This document shows positions 37,163 through 45,755 of a stretch of 64,000 nucleotides of DNA, piece after piece. Positions within the stretch are counted from its first letter, which is position 1. Each line of letters begins with the position of its first letter. The DNA comes from Paenibacillus glycanilyticus NBRC 16618 (GTDB lineage Bacteria > Bacillota > Bacilli > Paenibacillales > Paenibacillaceae). The notes below the pieces were generated by a model that searched no databases, had not been told where the DNA came from, and saw only the letters and a list, made by a program, of their open reading frames with translations. The position numbers were made by a program, and so were the translations under genes. Location of the stretch: the NCBI RefSeq assembly GCF_004000805.1, contig NZ_BILY01000033.1:1-64000 (forward strand), given 5' to 3'.

Positions 37163-38041
37163 CTACTCTTTTACCGCGCCAATTACCATCCCTTTAACAA
37201 AGAACCGCTGCAGGAACGGATAAACGAGCAGAATCGGAAGCGCGCCGATAAAAATTTGCGCGGCCCGTACCGTACGCTGCGAAATGTTCTCCAGCTGCTT
37301 CGGATCGACGTTGATCTTGCTGAAATCCTGCTGGACGATAATCGTCTGGAGGAGCGAAGCCAGCGGATAATCCTTGATATCCCGCATATAGATCATCCCG
37401 TCGAACCAGGAGTTCCATTGATAGACCATCGTGAACAGCGACAAAGTCGCGATCGACGGCATCGACAATGGAATAAACACGAGCACCAGCGTCTTCAGCT
37501 GGCCCGCCCCGTCCAGATAAGCCGCTTCCTCCAGCTCCTTCGGCAGGCCCCGGAAAAAGTTCAGCATCAGAATGACGTTCCATACCGACACCGCGCCGGG
37601 CAGCACTAACGCCCAGATGGAATCCATCAGGCCTAGCTTCTGAATCAGAATATAGCTTGGAATCAAGCCTCCGCTGAACAGAATCGTAAAGACAAAAATC
37701 CAGATATACATCGTGCGGCCCCGGAAATGAAGATCCTCCTTCGATAGCGGATAAGCGGTCATTAGGCAAAGAGCCATGCCGATTACCGTGGATAATACGG
37801 TTCTCATAACCGAAACGCCAAGCGAGTTCAGAAAATTGGAATTGCCGAACGTTTTCTCGTAAGCATCCGTCGTAAAGCCAATCGGCCAGAAGCCTACCAG
37901 ATTCGAGGAAGCCGGCGCCATGCTGCTGAACGATACGGCCAGAATATGAATAATAGGCAAGATGCATAGAAGAGACAAAAAGCCAAGAAACACATAGTTG
38001 CCGATGTTGAAAATTTTGTAGCCTAACGTTTTGTGGTACAA
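37163..38041 (-). CDS. Carbohydrate ABC permease, LplC type
   Basis: 292 residues with six membrane segments; ATPase-contact loop EEAAYLDGAGQLKTLVLVFIPL. The frame begins at 38077 inside the preceding gene, but a TTG at 38041 stands seven bases after AAGGAGG and 13 bp past the upstream stop, so it is the likely start. Forms the beta-glucan importer with the LplB-type permease and the binding protein at 29978-31702. Confidence 0.9.
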   Translation of the reverse strand: MYHKTLGYKIFNIGNYVFLGFLSLLCILPIIHILAVSFSSMAPASSNLVGFWPIGFTTDAYEKTFGNSNFLNSLGVSVMRTVLSTVIGMALCLMTAYPLSKEDLHFRGRTMYIWIFVFTILFSGGLIPSYILIQKLGLMDSIWALVLPGAVSVWNVILMLNFFRGLPKELEEAAYLDGAGQLKTLVLVFIPLSMPSIATLSLFTMVYQWNSWFDGMIYMRDIKDYPLASLLQTIIVQQDFSKINVDPKQLENISQRTVRAAQIFIGALPILLVYPFLQRFFVKGMVIGAVKE

Positions 38042-38054
38042 AAGTAGAACCTCC

Positions 38055-39008
38055 TTAGAAGACGCGATAATTCGCAAATTTATAGGCCAACCGGTAAGAT
38101 GTCGCGATGAGAATCGTCGCTACGACGGATTTGAACAGTCCGACCGTTGTGGCGAAGCTCATTTTCCCGTTTAATATCCCCAGCCTATAAACGAAGGTGT
38201 CGATAATATCTCCCTTCTCCATCACGAGAGGGTTGTACAGGTTAAACACCTGATCAAACCCGGCATTCAAAATATTGCCGATCGATAAGGTTCCAAGCAC
38301 GATGGTAATCGGCATCAGCGCCGGCATCGTAATGTGAAGGGTCTGCTTCAGCCTTGACGCCCCATCCACCTCCGCAGCCTCGTAAAGCGCCGGATTGATT
38401 CCCGCCAGTGCCGCCAGGAAGACGATTGTTCCGAAGCCGAACTCCTTCCAGACATCGCTGATTATAAGCGTGAAACGGAACCAGTTGTTGTCCCCGAGGA
38501 AGAAGACCGGTTCAAACCCCAGCGCCGTTACGGCTTTGTTGACCAGTCCCCCGTCCGGAGCGAGAATATCGAGCAGAATGCCCCCAAGAATAACCCAGGA
38601 CAGGAAATGCGGCAGATAGACAAGCGTCTGCGTAACCCGTTTGAAGGCCATCAGCCTGACCTCATTGAGCAGAATGGCGAACAGGAACGGAACGATAAGT
38701 CCGGCTGCCATTTTGAAAAAAGCGATGACAAGCGTATTCCAAATCACCTGACCGATATCCGGATACTTGAACAGAAACCGGAAGTTGTCGAGGCCGACCC
38801 ATTCAGATCCGGTTAACCCTTTCCAAGGCTTGAAATCCTGGAACGCGATTACGATTCCGGCCATCGGAACGTATTGGAAAATAATGACGAGAACAAGCGC
38901 CGGCAGGAGCATCACGTGCAGGGGCCAATTGCGTTTCATGTTCCAGCTTTTCCTTGAAACACGGCGTTTTTCTTGTTGTGCAGGTAGCTGTAAAGCTGTT
39001 TCTTTCAC
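38055..39008 (-). CDS. Carbohydrate ABC permease, LplB type
   Basis: About 317 residues; basic N-terminus (KRRVSRKSWNMKRNW), six membrane segments, loop YEAAEVDGASRLKQTLHITMPA. An ATG at 39023 has no visible ribosome site, whereas a GTG at 39008 has GGAGG eight bases ahead, made by the codons just after that ATG; I prefer the GTG. First gene of the operon that continues into the laminarinase and lichenase genes. Divergent from the kinase gene at 39159. Confidence 0.88.
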   Translation of the reverse strand: MKETALQLPAQQEKRRVSRKSWNMKRNWPLHVMLLPALVLVIIFQYVPMAGIVIAFQDFKPWKGLTGSEWVGLDNFRFLFKYPDIGQVIWNTLVIAFFKMAAGLIVPFLFAILLNEVRLMAFKRVTQTLVYLPHFLSWVILGGILLDILAPDGGLVNKAVTALGFEPVFFLGDNNWFRFTLIISDVWKEFGFGTIVFLAALAGINPALYEAAEVDGASRLKQTLHITMPALMPITIVLGTLSIGNILNAGFDQVFNLYNPLVMEKGDIIDTFVYRLGILNGKMSFATTVGLFKSVVATILIATSYRLAYKFANYRVF

Positions 39009-39074
39009 CGCGGTATCCTCCATGTTCAGACAAATTTGTGCTTTTCTAGGTCGTCCTGACCTTGTAATATAACG

Positions 39075-39124
39075 ATTATAGCAACGGGGATTTGTGATCT
39101 ATATCCTAATATTGCAACAACGAT
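39075..39124. promoter_or_regulatory. Divergent promoter region with shared operator
   Basis: TAATATTGCAACAACGAT at 39107-39124 matches 16 of 18 bases of the element at 31775-31792. Leftward, a perfect TATAAT (minus strand, 39075-39080) is 27 bp from it. Rightward, the element overlaps TTGCAA (39112-39117), which could be the -35 of the kinase promoter with TAACTA at 39135-39140. So one site could activate the importer operon and repress or tune the kinase-regulator operon. Confidence 0.55.
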
Positions 39125-39158
39125 ATTGATATTTTAACTATCTGAAGGGGGCATCATC

Positions 39159-40871
39159 TTGCTGCTGCGGTTCAATGTTTTTACGAAAATCTCCCTTCTC
39201 GTCCTGCTCCTGCTTATCCCGGTCCTATCCCTCTACACCTATTCCAACCGGGAAAGCGTGCGCGTCATCGAGAACGAAATCCAAAGCGGCACAACGAATC
39301 GCTTGTCTTCTTTCGCCGCCCAGGTCGAGTCGAATATTTATCAGTTATCCCTCTACGGCGTATCGATTGGGCAAGACTCCAGCATTCAGGAGTACCAGCG
39401 TCCGGACTTCCGGGAGCAGCCTTATGAACGGGTAAAGCTGAGCGTCGCCATTCTGGAAAAAATGAATCTGTACAACGCCGCCAGCAAGTGGCATTCCACC
39501 ATTACGTTGTTTTTCCCGCGCACGGGAGACGCCTTGTCCACGGACTATTACAATACGATTACGTATCGGGAGGATGCTTTTACGAGGCCGTTCCTCAAAT
39601 CCTGGGAGTATACGGGCGACAGCTTTGTCTGGTATGCCACCGAACCAACGACGGCGATGTCCAATCCGCGCAGCGCGAGGCTCATTACGAAGATCAGCTT
39701 CCCGATCAATCATGTGACGGCCATGCTGGACGAAAACAAAGTGAACAACAGCGGCGATCCGTTCCTGTTTAATCCGGAGCAGGGATCGATCCGCAATCAT
39801 TCCGCCAACGCCGCGAAGATCGATCTTCTCACGGAGAAGCTGAAATCATCCAAGCTCGGGGAGCGGGGAGGCTTCCGTACGAAGCTGGACAATACCGAGT
39901 ATTACGTCTCTTACATCAAGTCGGATAGCCTGAAGTGGTATTATGTCGATTATGTTCCGATGCAGCAGATTTTGAGTCCGATTACGAACAGCCGGAACTT
40001 GTTCTATACGTCGATTGCCGTCCTGCTCGTCATGAGTATCGCCGTTATATTCGTGATTTACCGAAGTGTGCAGGTCCCACTGCTCAAGCTTGTCCGGGGT
40101 ACCAAGCGGCTGTCTTCCGGCGATTTCTCGGTGCGGCTGAGCCATTCAGGCCATAACGAATTCAGCCTTTTGCTCGGACGGTTCAACATTATGGCCCAGC
40201 GAATCCAGGAGCTGATCGAGAACGTATACGAGGAGAAGCTGCGGAGGCGTGAAGCAACGCTGAAGCATTTGCAATCCCAGATCAATCCGCATTTTCTGTA
40301 CAACTGCCTGTTCTATATCAAAAACATGGCACGGATGAAAAACGAAAAAGCCGTTGTTGCGATGGCATTGAATCTTGGAGAGTATTTCCGCTATATTACG
40401 AGATCGGAAAACGACGGTGCGACGATCCGCGAGGAGCTTAGCATGGTCACGAATTACCTGGAAATCCAGTCTCTCCGGCTTGAACGGATGCGGTTTACGA
40501 TTGAGGTGCCGGATGAGCTGATGAACAAGACGATCTCGCGGTTAACCTTGCAGCCGATTGTCGAAAATGCCATTGTCCACGGATTGGAGCCGCAGGCGGA
40601 GAACGGCGAGATCCGGATCCGCGGATATGCGGAGGACGGGGTGTATCGGTTAGTCGTGGAGGACAGCGGGATCGGAATGACAGACGAGGAAACTCAGAAG
40701 CTGCAGCTCAGCTTAACCAAACCGCTTGACGACAATATGGGCTGCGGGACTTGGAATGTGCATCAAAGATTGATCTATCTGTTTGGAGAAGGAGCCGGCT
40801 TGTCTTATTCCCGCTCAGACTTGGGGGGAATCAAGACGACTATTACCTGGAGTGACAAAACAATAGAGTAG
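39159..40871 (+). CDS. Sensor histidine kinase, YesM type
   Basis: 570 residues. TTG start with AAGGGGG seven bases ahead. Helix 1 (ISLLVLLLLIPVLSLYTY), extracellular sensor to about residue 285, helix 2 (LFYTSIAVLLVMSIAVIFVIY), HAMP, H-box LQSQINPHFLYNCL, N-box QPIVENAIVHGL and DSGIGM. Divergent from the permease operon and ten bases ahead of its regulator. Likely senses beta-gluco-oligosaccharides. Confidence 0.9.
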   Translation: MLLRFNVFTKISLLVLLLLIPVLSLYTYSNRESVRVIENEIQSGTTNRLSSFAAQVESNIYQLSLYGVSIGQDSSIQEYQRPDFREQPYERVKLSVAILEKMNLYNAASKWHSTITLFFPRTGDALSTDYYNTITYREDAFTRPFLKSWEYTGDSFVWYATEPTTAMSNPRSARLITKISFPINHVTAMLDENKVNNSGDPFLFNPEQGSIRNHSANAAKIDLLTEKLKSSKLGERGGFRTKLDNTEYYVSYIKSDSLKWYYVDYVPMQQILSPITNSRNLFYTSIAVLLVMSIAVIFVIYRSVQVPLLKLVRGTKRLSSGDFSVRLSHSGHNEFSLLLGRFNIMAQRIQELIENVYEEKLRRREATLKHLQSQINPHFLYNCLFYIKNMARMKNEKAVVAMALNLGEYFRYITRSENDGATIREELSMVTNYLEIQSLRLERMRFTIEVPDELMNKTISRLTLQPIVENAIVHGLEPQAENGEIRIRGYAEDGVYRLVVEDSGIGMTDEETQKLQLSLTKPLDDNMGCGTWNVHQRLIYLFGEGAGLSYSRSDLGGIKTTITWSDKTIE

Positions 40872-40881
40872 GTGAAGCAGC

Positions 40882-42504
40882 ATGTTACAGCTCTTGCTTG
40901 TAGACGATGAACGGTCCGTTGTCGAGACCCTTGCCGAGACGATTCCTTGGGAAGAATGCGGCATTAGCGTTGTTCACGAAGCCTTATCCGGGCCAATAGC
41001 CCTGCAAATCATGGAAGACCATGCGATCGATATCGTGATTACCGATATCAAAATGCCGGGGATGTCCGGCATAGAGCTCATTACGGCGATTAATAGCAAA
41101 TGGCCGCATGTCCGGACTATTTTGCTCACCGGATATGCCGATTTCGATTATGCCAAGCAAGCGATCGTTCAGAATACCTTTGACTATCTTCTGAAGCCGG
41201 TCAGCGACGAGGATCTGATCGATTCGGTTGAGCGCGTTGTGAAACAAATCAAGGAGAAATGGGAAGAGGTTGCCTCCCACCGGAAAACCTTGTACACCTT
41301 GAACGAGAACCTTCCTTTGCTGAGGGCTAATACGCTTAATGAGCTGCTGAGAGGCAGCAATCAGTCAACGCTTGAGGACAAGCTGGCGCTTCTGGAGCTC
41401 CCTTTTGCGGCGGGCGATCAGGTGTGCATGATGCTGATCCGGATGGAGGAGCGTTTTGCCGAAATGCCGGGACAGGATTCCGCGCTGATGGAGTACGCGA
41501 TTTGCAATATAACGAGTGAAATCATGCAAAATGACTATCATATCTGGCATGCCCGGGATGCTCATGATTACATCGTGATTCTTGTAAAACCAAGGAATCC
41601 GGCGGTTTCTGGCGCCGGAGCCAGGTCTTTGCTCGAGCGTTACGCCGCGCAAATTCAGACCAATGTGCAGAACTATCTCAAGGGGGCTATTTCGGTACTC
41701 GTAGGGGGCCAAGGAACGTTCCCGGGACAAGTGAAGGAAATCTATGAGCATGCCGTTACCTCCATGCGCCGGAAGATGGGCCACGGAAAAGGGTTGTTTG
41801 TGACCACGCAGGAAGCCTTGGATTCCAGCCCGATGAATACGGTCTGGTCCTTATACGAGCCGCCTACCCTGATCAGCCTTCTGGATGCCGGCCGGTTCGA
41901 CGACGTCGAGGCGAAGATCCGGCATATTTTCCGCGATATGCTGGAGACGGGCGGCGAACAGGATATGTCGGAACAGCTGATTGAAGCTTATCATGTGCTG
42001 GCCGGTGCGTTCTCGTATATCATTCACAAGAACGGCAAGCTGTTGTCCTCCGTTCTTTCGCCTGAGGCACTCAAGTTCTTCCATGCTCCGGCTTACACCA
42101 CGGCGGCGCAGCTGATGGAATGGTCGATCCGGATTCTGCAGGGTATCCGCGAGGATGCCGATCAGGAGCTCAAAGATAACCATAGTACGATTGTTCGCGC
42201 GGTCCGGTCGTTTATCGATGCCAATCTGGCGAAGGACGTATCGCTGCCGGCTATTGCCGACCATGTCCATCTGCATCCCGTGTATCTCTCGAAAATCTAT
42301 AAAGCGGAAACCGGCGAGCCGCTGACGGAATACGTGTACCGGCTTCGGATGGAAAAGGCCGCCTTCCTGCTTCGCACAACGCCGTCCAAGGTATTCGAGA
42401 TCGCCGAGATCGTCGGCTACAACAATACCGCGTATTTCATCCGCGTGTTTAAGAAGTTTTTTGACGTGACTCCCCAGGAGTATAGGGACGATGAGGGGAG
42501 GTAG
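40882..42504 (+). CDS. Response regulator, YesN type
   Basis: 540 residues. Receiver with LLVDDERS, phospho-acceptor in VITDIKMPGMSG and YLLKPV; a middle region as in other YesN proteins; C-terminal AraC domain (LPAIADHVHLHPVYLSKIYKAE and EIAEIVGYNNTAYFIRVFKKF). Probable regulator of the importer/laminarinase operon and of the separate binding-protein gene through the 18-bp element. The stop codon abuts a structured repeat. Confidence 0.9.
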   Translation: MLQLLLVDDERSVVETLAETIPWEECGISVVHEALSGPIALQIMEDHAIDIVITDIKMPGMSGIELITAINSKWPHVRTILLTGYADFDYAKQAIVQNTFDYLLKPVSDEDLIDSVERVVKQIKEKWEEVASHRKTLYTLNENLPLLRANTLNELLRGSNQSTLEDKLALLELPFAAGDQVCMMLIRMEERFAEMPGQDSALMEYAICNITSEIMQNDYHIWHARDAHDYIVILVKPRNPAVSGAGARSLLERYAAQIQTNVQNYLKGAISVLVGGQGTFPGQVKEIYEHAVTSMRRKMGHGKGLFVTTQEALDSSPMNTVWSLYEPPTLISLLDAGRFDDVEAKIRHIFRDMLETGGEQDMSEQLIEAYHVLAGAFSYIIHKNGKLLSSVLSPEALKFFHAPAYTTAAQLMEWSIRILQGIREDADQELKDNHSTIVRAVRSFIDANLAKDVSLPAIADHVHLHPVYLSKIYKAETGEPLTEYVYRLRMEKAAFLLRTTPSKVFEIAEIVGYNNTAYFIRVFKKFFDVTPQEYRDDEGR

Positions 42505-42720
42505 TTGCGGGTAACTGTTGGGCTTGGGGCTGGCTGGGAGGCGGTGGTACTGCGCTGGGGCTGGCACTGCGCAAGTGAATGTTCTTCCGATTGCTGTTGT
42601 TTCCGGATTCTTTGAACAATCGGACAGTGGTCCGAATCCGGAAACAAAGGCAAACGCTCCGCTTCTCCAGAACATTCACTTGCTCCGTGCCCGCCTGCTC
42701 CGTGCGTCGTTACACCACAA
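42504..42720. repeat. Structured intergenic repeat, copy 2
   Basis: No gene. Outer arms 42563-42583 and 42671-42691 match at 19 of 21 positions; inner stem 42593-42610 with 42634-42651 includes GTTTCCGGATTC/GAATCCGGAAAC, perfect over 12 bp. Same order of conserved blocks as copy 1 at 29633-29905. The outer arms end in AATGTT/AACATT here and AATGCT/AGCATT in copy 1, a compensated change. Confidence 0.75.
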
Positions 42721-42760
42721 AAACCTCGCTTCATCGTTTGGGGATGAAGCAGAAAGATAG

Positions 42761-42780
42761 ACCCTCGCAGGGGTTTTTTT
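42761..42780 (+). terminator. Terminator after the third YesN regulator
   Basis: ACCCT/GGGGT stem with a CGCA loop, then seven T residues. A perfect GCTTCATC/GATGAAGC hairpin (42728-42750) lies just upstream. Confidence 0.65.
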
Positions 42781-42830
42781 TCTGCTCGGGTTTTGTATTA
42801 GCTACCTGCTCGTTCTCGTGGCTTGGAACT

Positions 42831-43072
42831 CGCCACCCTCTTCGGGCTGCCATGCCGCTTGGGCGGCAGGCTTTTTGCCTGCTATTCGCCACGTTCCTCC
42901 GCGTGCCAAGGCTCCCGAATGGCTGCAGCAGGCTTTATGCCTGCTATTCGCCTCATTCCTCCGCGTGCCAAGGCGCCCGAATGGCTGCAGCAGGCTTTAT
43001 GCCTGCTATTCGCCACGTTCCTCCGCGCGCCAAGGCTCCCGATCGGCTGCAGCAGGCTTTTCGCCTGCTATT
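42831..43072. repeat. 62-bp tandem repeat, three full copies plus a diverged one
   Basis: Copies begin at 42887, 42949 and 43011, exactly 62 bp apart, preceded by a diverged copy from 42831. Each carries GCAGGC-N5-GCCTGC, able to form a short hairpin. The period is not a multiple of three and the open frames through it have no ribosome site, so it is probably non-coding. It fills the gap between two terminators. Confidence 0.85.
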
Positions 43073-43112
43073 TGGCTCACCTCGTAACTAAGTTGTGGAG
43101 CAACGCGAAAAA

Positions 43113-43143
43113 CGAAAAAAGACCCTCTTGGGGTCTTTTTTCG
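43113..43143 (-). terminator. Bidirectional terminator
   Basis: CGAAAAAAGACCC and GGGTCTTTTTTCG pair perfectly over 13 bp. It serves the minus-strand membrane-protein gene and could also stop rightward transcription. Confidence 0.85.
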
Positions 43144-43159
43144 TTAGGCCGTGCGGGTG

Positions 43160-43474
43160 CTACGTCACGCTTTCGTCTTCGGCTTTTGGCTTGAACCGTC
43201 CGATAATGTCCAGCACGTACTTGATTATCAGGGATAAGCCGCCTATGAAGAACAAGGTAATCAGCGTCCACTCCGTCGGGTCCAAGTTAACTATCGATAA
43301 TAGGAAATATAGAGGATATACGTAGAATAGAATGTCCTTTAGATAAGGCAGAAATGATGTCTTGAAGCTTCCCTGCCAGAACGACTTGGAAAAGGCAATT
43401 ACGAAGTCGATAATCATAAACCCGAATACGCCCCAAAACGTATACTTGATCCAGTCGATAAGTGTAAATGTCAC
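43160..43474 (-). CDS. Small membrane protein, function unknown
   Basis: About 104 residues with three to four hydrophobic segments (WIKYTFWGVFGFMIIDFVIAF, DILFYVYPLYFLLSIV, TLITLFFIGGLSLIIKYVL) and a charged C-terminal tail. The size and helix layout recall phage holins, but no phage genes are near and I cannot assign it to a family. The frame opens at ATG 43501; a GTG at 43474 with AAGGTGG about nine bases ahead seems a better start. Followed by a bidirectional terminator. Confidence 0.6.
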   Translation of the reverse strand: MTFTLIDWIKYTFWGVFGFMIIDFVIAFSKSFWQGSFKTSFLPYLKDILFYVYPLYFLLSIVNLDPTEWTLITLFFIGGLSLIIKYVLDIIGRFKPKAEDESVT

Positions 43475-43601
43475 TCCATCATCACCACCTTGCAACACCA
43501 TATGCGATAAAAGGTGACATGTTGATAAAATGCGCCCAAAACTTTTCGACTGGTTTGTGTGAAATTTGACAATTTTAAAACAAAACGCTTACAAAGAACA
43601 A

Positions 43602-44084
43602 TTACGATTCGTTAGCGGCGAAACGCTTGAGCAGACTGATGGAATTGAAGTGAATCCCTTCATGGTACAAGGTATAGCTGAGAAATTCGCCAACCGTATG
43701 GAGAGTAAGTCCCGTCCCCGTGGTGAACGGAACGGCCACTTGCTCGTCTATTCTATCATGCAATTTTTCCGCAATCCGAATCGGCTGCCCGGCAAGCAGC
43801 TCCAGCAAAACTTCAAGCTCAGGCAGCTGATCTTCGTCCTGCCAATCACCGGGCTTGGTGCCTTTTGCAAACCACCGCTCAAAGCCTTCGGGAAGGTGTA
43901 CGGACTCCCCTGCGAAATGAAAAGCAAACCTTTCCTGAACCACGTAAATATGCCCCAGGTTCCACCTGATATTGTTATTGAAGCCGCCTGGCACATGATC
44001 CAGCGCAGCTTCCGACAGACCGCGAACCGTATTTACCGTTACCTGCCTGATAAAGCCAAGTTGGTGAAGCAATCCTTTACTCAT
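43602..44084 (-). CDS. DinB family protein
   Basis: 160 residues. The four-helix-bundle DinB/YfiT-type family is suggested by the N-terminal IRQVTVNTVRGLSEAALDHVPGGFNNNIRWNLGHI (the His of NLGHI is a usual metal ligand) and the C-terminal SYTLYHEGIHFNSI, whose two His complete a three-His site. Members include metal-dependent thiol S-transferases such as the bacillithiol transferase BstA; the exact activity here is unknown. Next to an acetyltransferase gene on the same strand. Confidence 0.75.
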   Translation of the reverse strand: MSKGLLHQLGFIRQVTVNTVRGLSEAALDHVPGGFNNNIRWNLGHIYVVQERFAFHFAGESVHLPEGFERWFAKGTKPGDWQDEDQLPELEVLLELLAGQPIRIAEKLHDRIDEQVAVPFTTGTGLTLHTVGEFLSYTLYHEGIHFNSISLLKRFAANES

Positions 44085-44118
44085 CGGGATCCCTCTTTTC
44101 CTCCATAATCAAGAAAGT

Positions 44119-44640
44119 CTAACCCTCTATCCAGAACCGGCGGATCACGTTCCCGTTCTCTTCCTTGAAGCTCGTATCCTCAACTCCGCCATTGTTCAAG
44201 ATCGTCCTTGCCGATGCGACGTTACTCTCGTCGCAGCAGACCAGAACCTTCTGAATGCCAAGCTCCCTCGTCTTCTCGAGAGATTGGGCAAGCAGCTTCG
44301 TCGCATATCCTTGCCTTCTTGCGGAAGGGCGGATTCCGTATCCGATGTGCCCTCCCCTTTCCATCAGCCAAGGCGACAAGGCATGCCGGATGTTCACCGC
44401 GCCAACGATTCTGCGGTCTTCCGTTGCCAGCCAATAGGTGGAGTTCGCCACCCAGCTCTCTTGAAGACCAATCCCGTTCGAGACGTCCTCTAGCCACCCA
44501 ATCATCGCCTGGAAGTCCGACGGATCCTGTTCCACCACCCAAGGGACGATATCCTCGCCGCTGTCGATCCATTCCCGGTAAAAATCCAGGTAAGGCTCCT
44601 TCCACTCCAGACCCGGCCGAACCAAATAAACATCCGCCAT
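44119..44640 (-). CDS. GNAT family N-acetyltransferase
   Basis: 173 residues. Acetyl-CoA transfer is inferred from the GNAT core: GAVNIRHALSPWLMERGGHIGYGIRPSARRQGYATKLL, where RRQGYA is the pyrophosphate-binding R/Q-x-x-G-x-A motif, then KVLVCCDESNVASARTILNNGG. The substrate is not predictable. The ATG comes one base after the stop of the preceding gene. Confidence 0.85.
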   Translation of the reverse strand: MADVYLVRPGLEWKEPYLDFYREWIDSGEDIVPWVVEQDPSDFQAMIGWLEDVSNGIGLQESWVANSTYWLATEDRRIVGAVNIRHALSPWLMERGGHIGYGIRPSARRQGYATKLLAQSLEKTRELGIQKVLVCCDESNVASARTILNNGGVEDTSFKEENGNVIRRFWIEG

Positions 44641-44641
44641 C

Positions 44642-45013
44642 TTACTTCTTCCCTTTCTGCCTGTTCTCCGCTGCCCGGTATTCGGTGATCCTCTTGATCA
44701 GTTCGTACGGAATAGGTTTGTTCAGCGGGAATTGTACGGAACCTTTGGCTCCTTTATAGCCGGACAGCTCCTCCTGAAAAGCGCTGATACCTGCTGCCGT
44801 CGGGTAAAATCCGATATGCTTTTTGAACGCGGCATAATAGACTAAATTTCCGTTCAACTCAAAAGCCGGCATCTGGTAGCTGATCTTTTCCTTCGCGTCC
44901 GGCGCAGCTTCCCGTATCACTTCCCGAATCTTCTGAAGGGTCGTCTGCAGCTCGGACGGAAAGTTTGCAATATATTCATCAATCGTTTTGTACTCCGCGG
45001 CGTTTGTTTCCAT
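44642..45013 (-). CDS. DUF1801 (YdhG-like) protein
   Basis: 123 residues. IDEYIANFPSELQTTLQKIREVIREAAPDAKEKISYQMPAF, HIGFYP and GSVQFPLNKPIP are typical of the DUF1801/YdhG family, related to frataxin-like folds; one member was described as an iron chaperone. The function here is unproven. Co-oriented with and nearly touching the acetyltransferase gene. A second member of the family is at 49872-50216. Confidence 0.8.
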   Translation of the reverse strand: METNAAEYKTIDEYIANFPSELQTTLQKIREVIREAAPDAKEKISYQMPAFELNGNLVYYAAFKKHIGFYPTAAGISAFQEELSGYKGAKGSVQFPLNKPIPYELIKRITEYRAAENRQKGKK

Positions 45014-45030
45014 GTCGGCCTCCTTGGTCC

Positions 45031-45744
45031 TTACACATCGTAATTAACGACGTAAGGATGCATATCCGTATTATAAAAGCCAACGCTGTACTCAATCAAA
45101 TCGTCGTCGGGGCCATACGCAAACCGGGAACGCTTCAGCACGATAGCTTGTCCCGCAGTCATTCCGAGTGCTTCCTGCACTTCGTCCGGGGCCGGCGATA
45201 CGGCAAATTCATCCCGGTAATGCTCGGGTACAAAGCCCTGCTCCTCCAGCCAGTCGTATAGCGATTGGATCCTAAGAACGTCCGCGCTGCCGTGCAGCTT
45301 CGCCGGCAAATAATGCGTGTAATGAATATAGGGCGTCCCGTTCAGGAGATACAACCTGTCGATCTTCAAAGCTTGCGGCCCGAACAGACGATACGGCTCC
45401 GTTCCTTCTTCGTTATTCGAAAGTCCCGCGCGCAGCAGCTGCTTGCCGATCTGATGTCCCTCTTCTACCAGAACCTCCGTGAACCGTTTCAGCTTGGACA
45501 GCTTGGAGGAGGAGGTATTGCGGATGACTCTCGTGCCTTTGCCGCTGCTCGTCTCCAGGTACCCTTCCTGCACCAGCGCCTTGATCGCATTGCGTACCGT
45601 TATTTTGCTGACCTGGAATTCCTGCTCCAGCAGCGGCTCGGATGGAATATTCGCATCCACCGGGTACACCCCGTGCAAAATCCGGTCTTTTATAATGTTC
45701 ATCACTTGTATATACAAAGGGCTGTTGTTTCGTACCAGCTTCAT
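45031..45744 (-). CDS. GntR/HutC family transcriptional regulator
   Basis: 237 residues: winged-helix DNA-binding domain (about 1-70; SKITVRNAIKALVQEGYLET) and a UTRA effector-binding domain (about 90-235; ending in LIEYSVGFYNTDMHPYVVNYDV). Last gene of the amino-sugar-acid operon, 11 bp after the kinase gene. It likely represses that operon through the two AACATTATAATGTT-type palindromes flanking the promoter at 49758-49786. The effector is probably a phosphorylated intermediate, as is common in this family. Confidence 0.9.
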   Translation of the reverse strand: MKLVRNNSPLYIQVMNIIKDRILHGVYPVDANIPSEPLLEQEFQVSKITVRNAIKALVQEGYLETSSGKGTRVIRNTSSSKLSKLKRFTEVLVEEGHQIGKQLLRAGLSNNEEGTEPYRLFGPQALKIDRLYLLNGTPYIHYTHYLPAKLHGSADVLRIQSLYDWLEEQGFVPEHYRDEFAVSPAPDEVQEALGMTAGQAIVLKRSRFAYGPDDDLIEYSVGFYNTDMHPYVVNYDV

Positions 45745-45755
45745 TGCCGTTCTAC

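Noticed and set aside
29633..42720. Composite transposon around the beta-glucan locus
   Set aside because: The flanking repeats have no transposase and no visible target duplication; they are in the same orientation and too diverged for recent movement.
42831..43072. Open reading frames across the 62-bp repeats giving a repetitive protein
   Set aside because: The period is not divisible by three, the same repeat is read in different frames, and no ribosome site is present.
43160..43474. Phage holin
   Set aside because: Size and helices are compatible, but there is no endolysin or other phage gene nearby and no family motif I can name.
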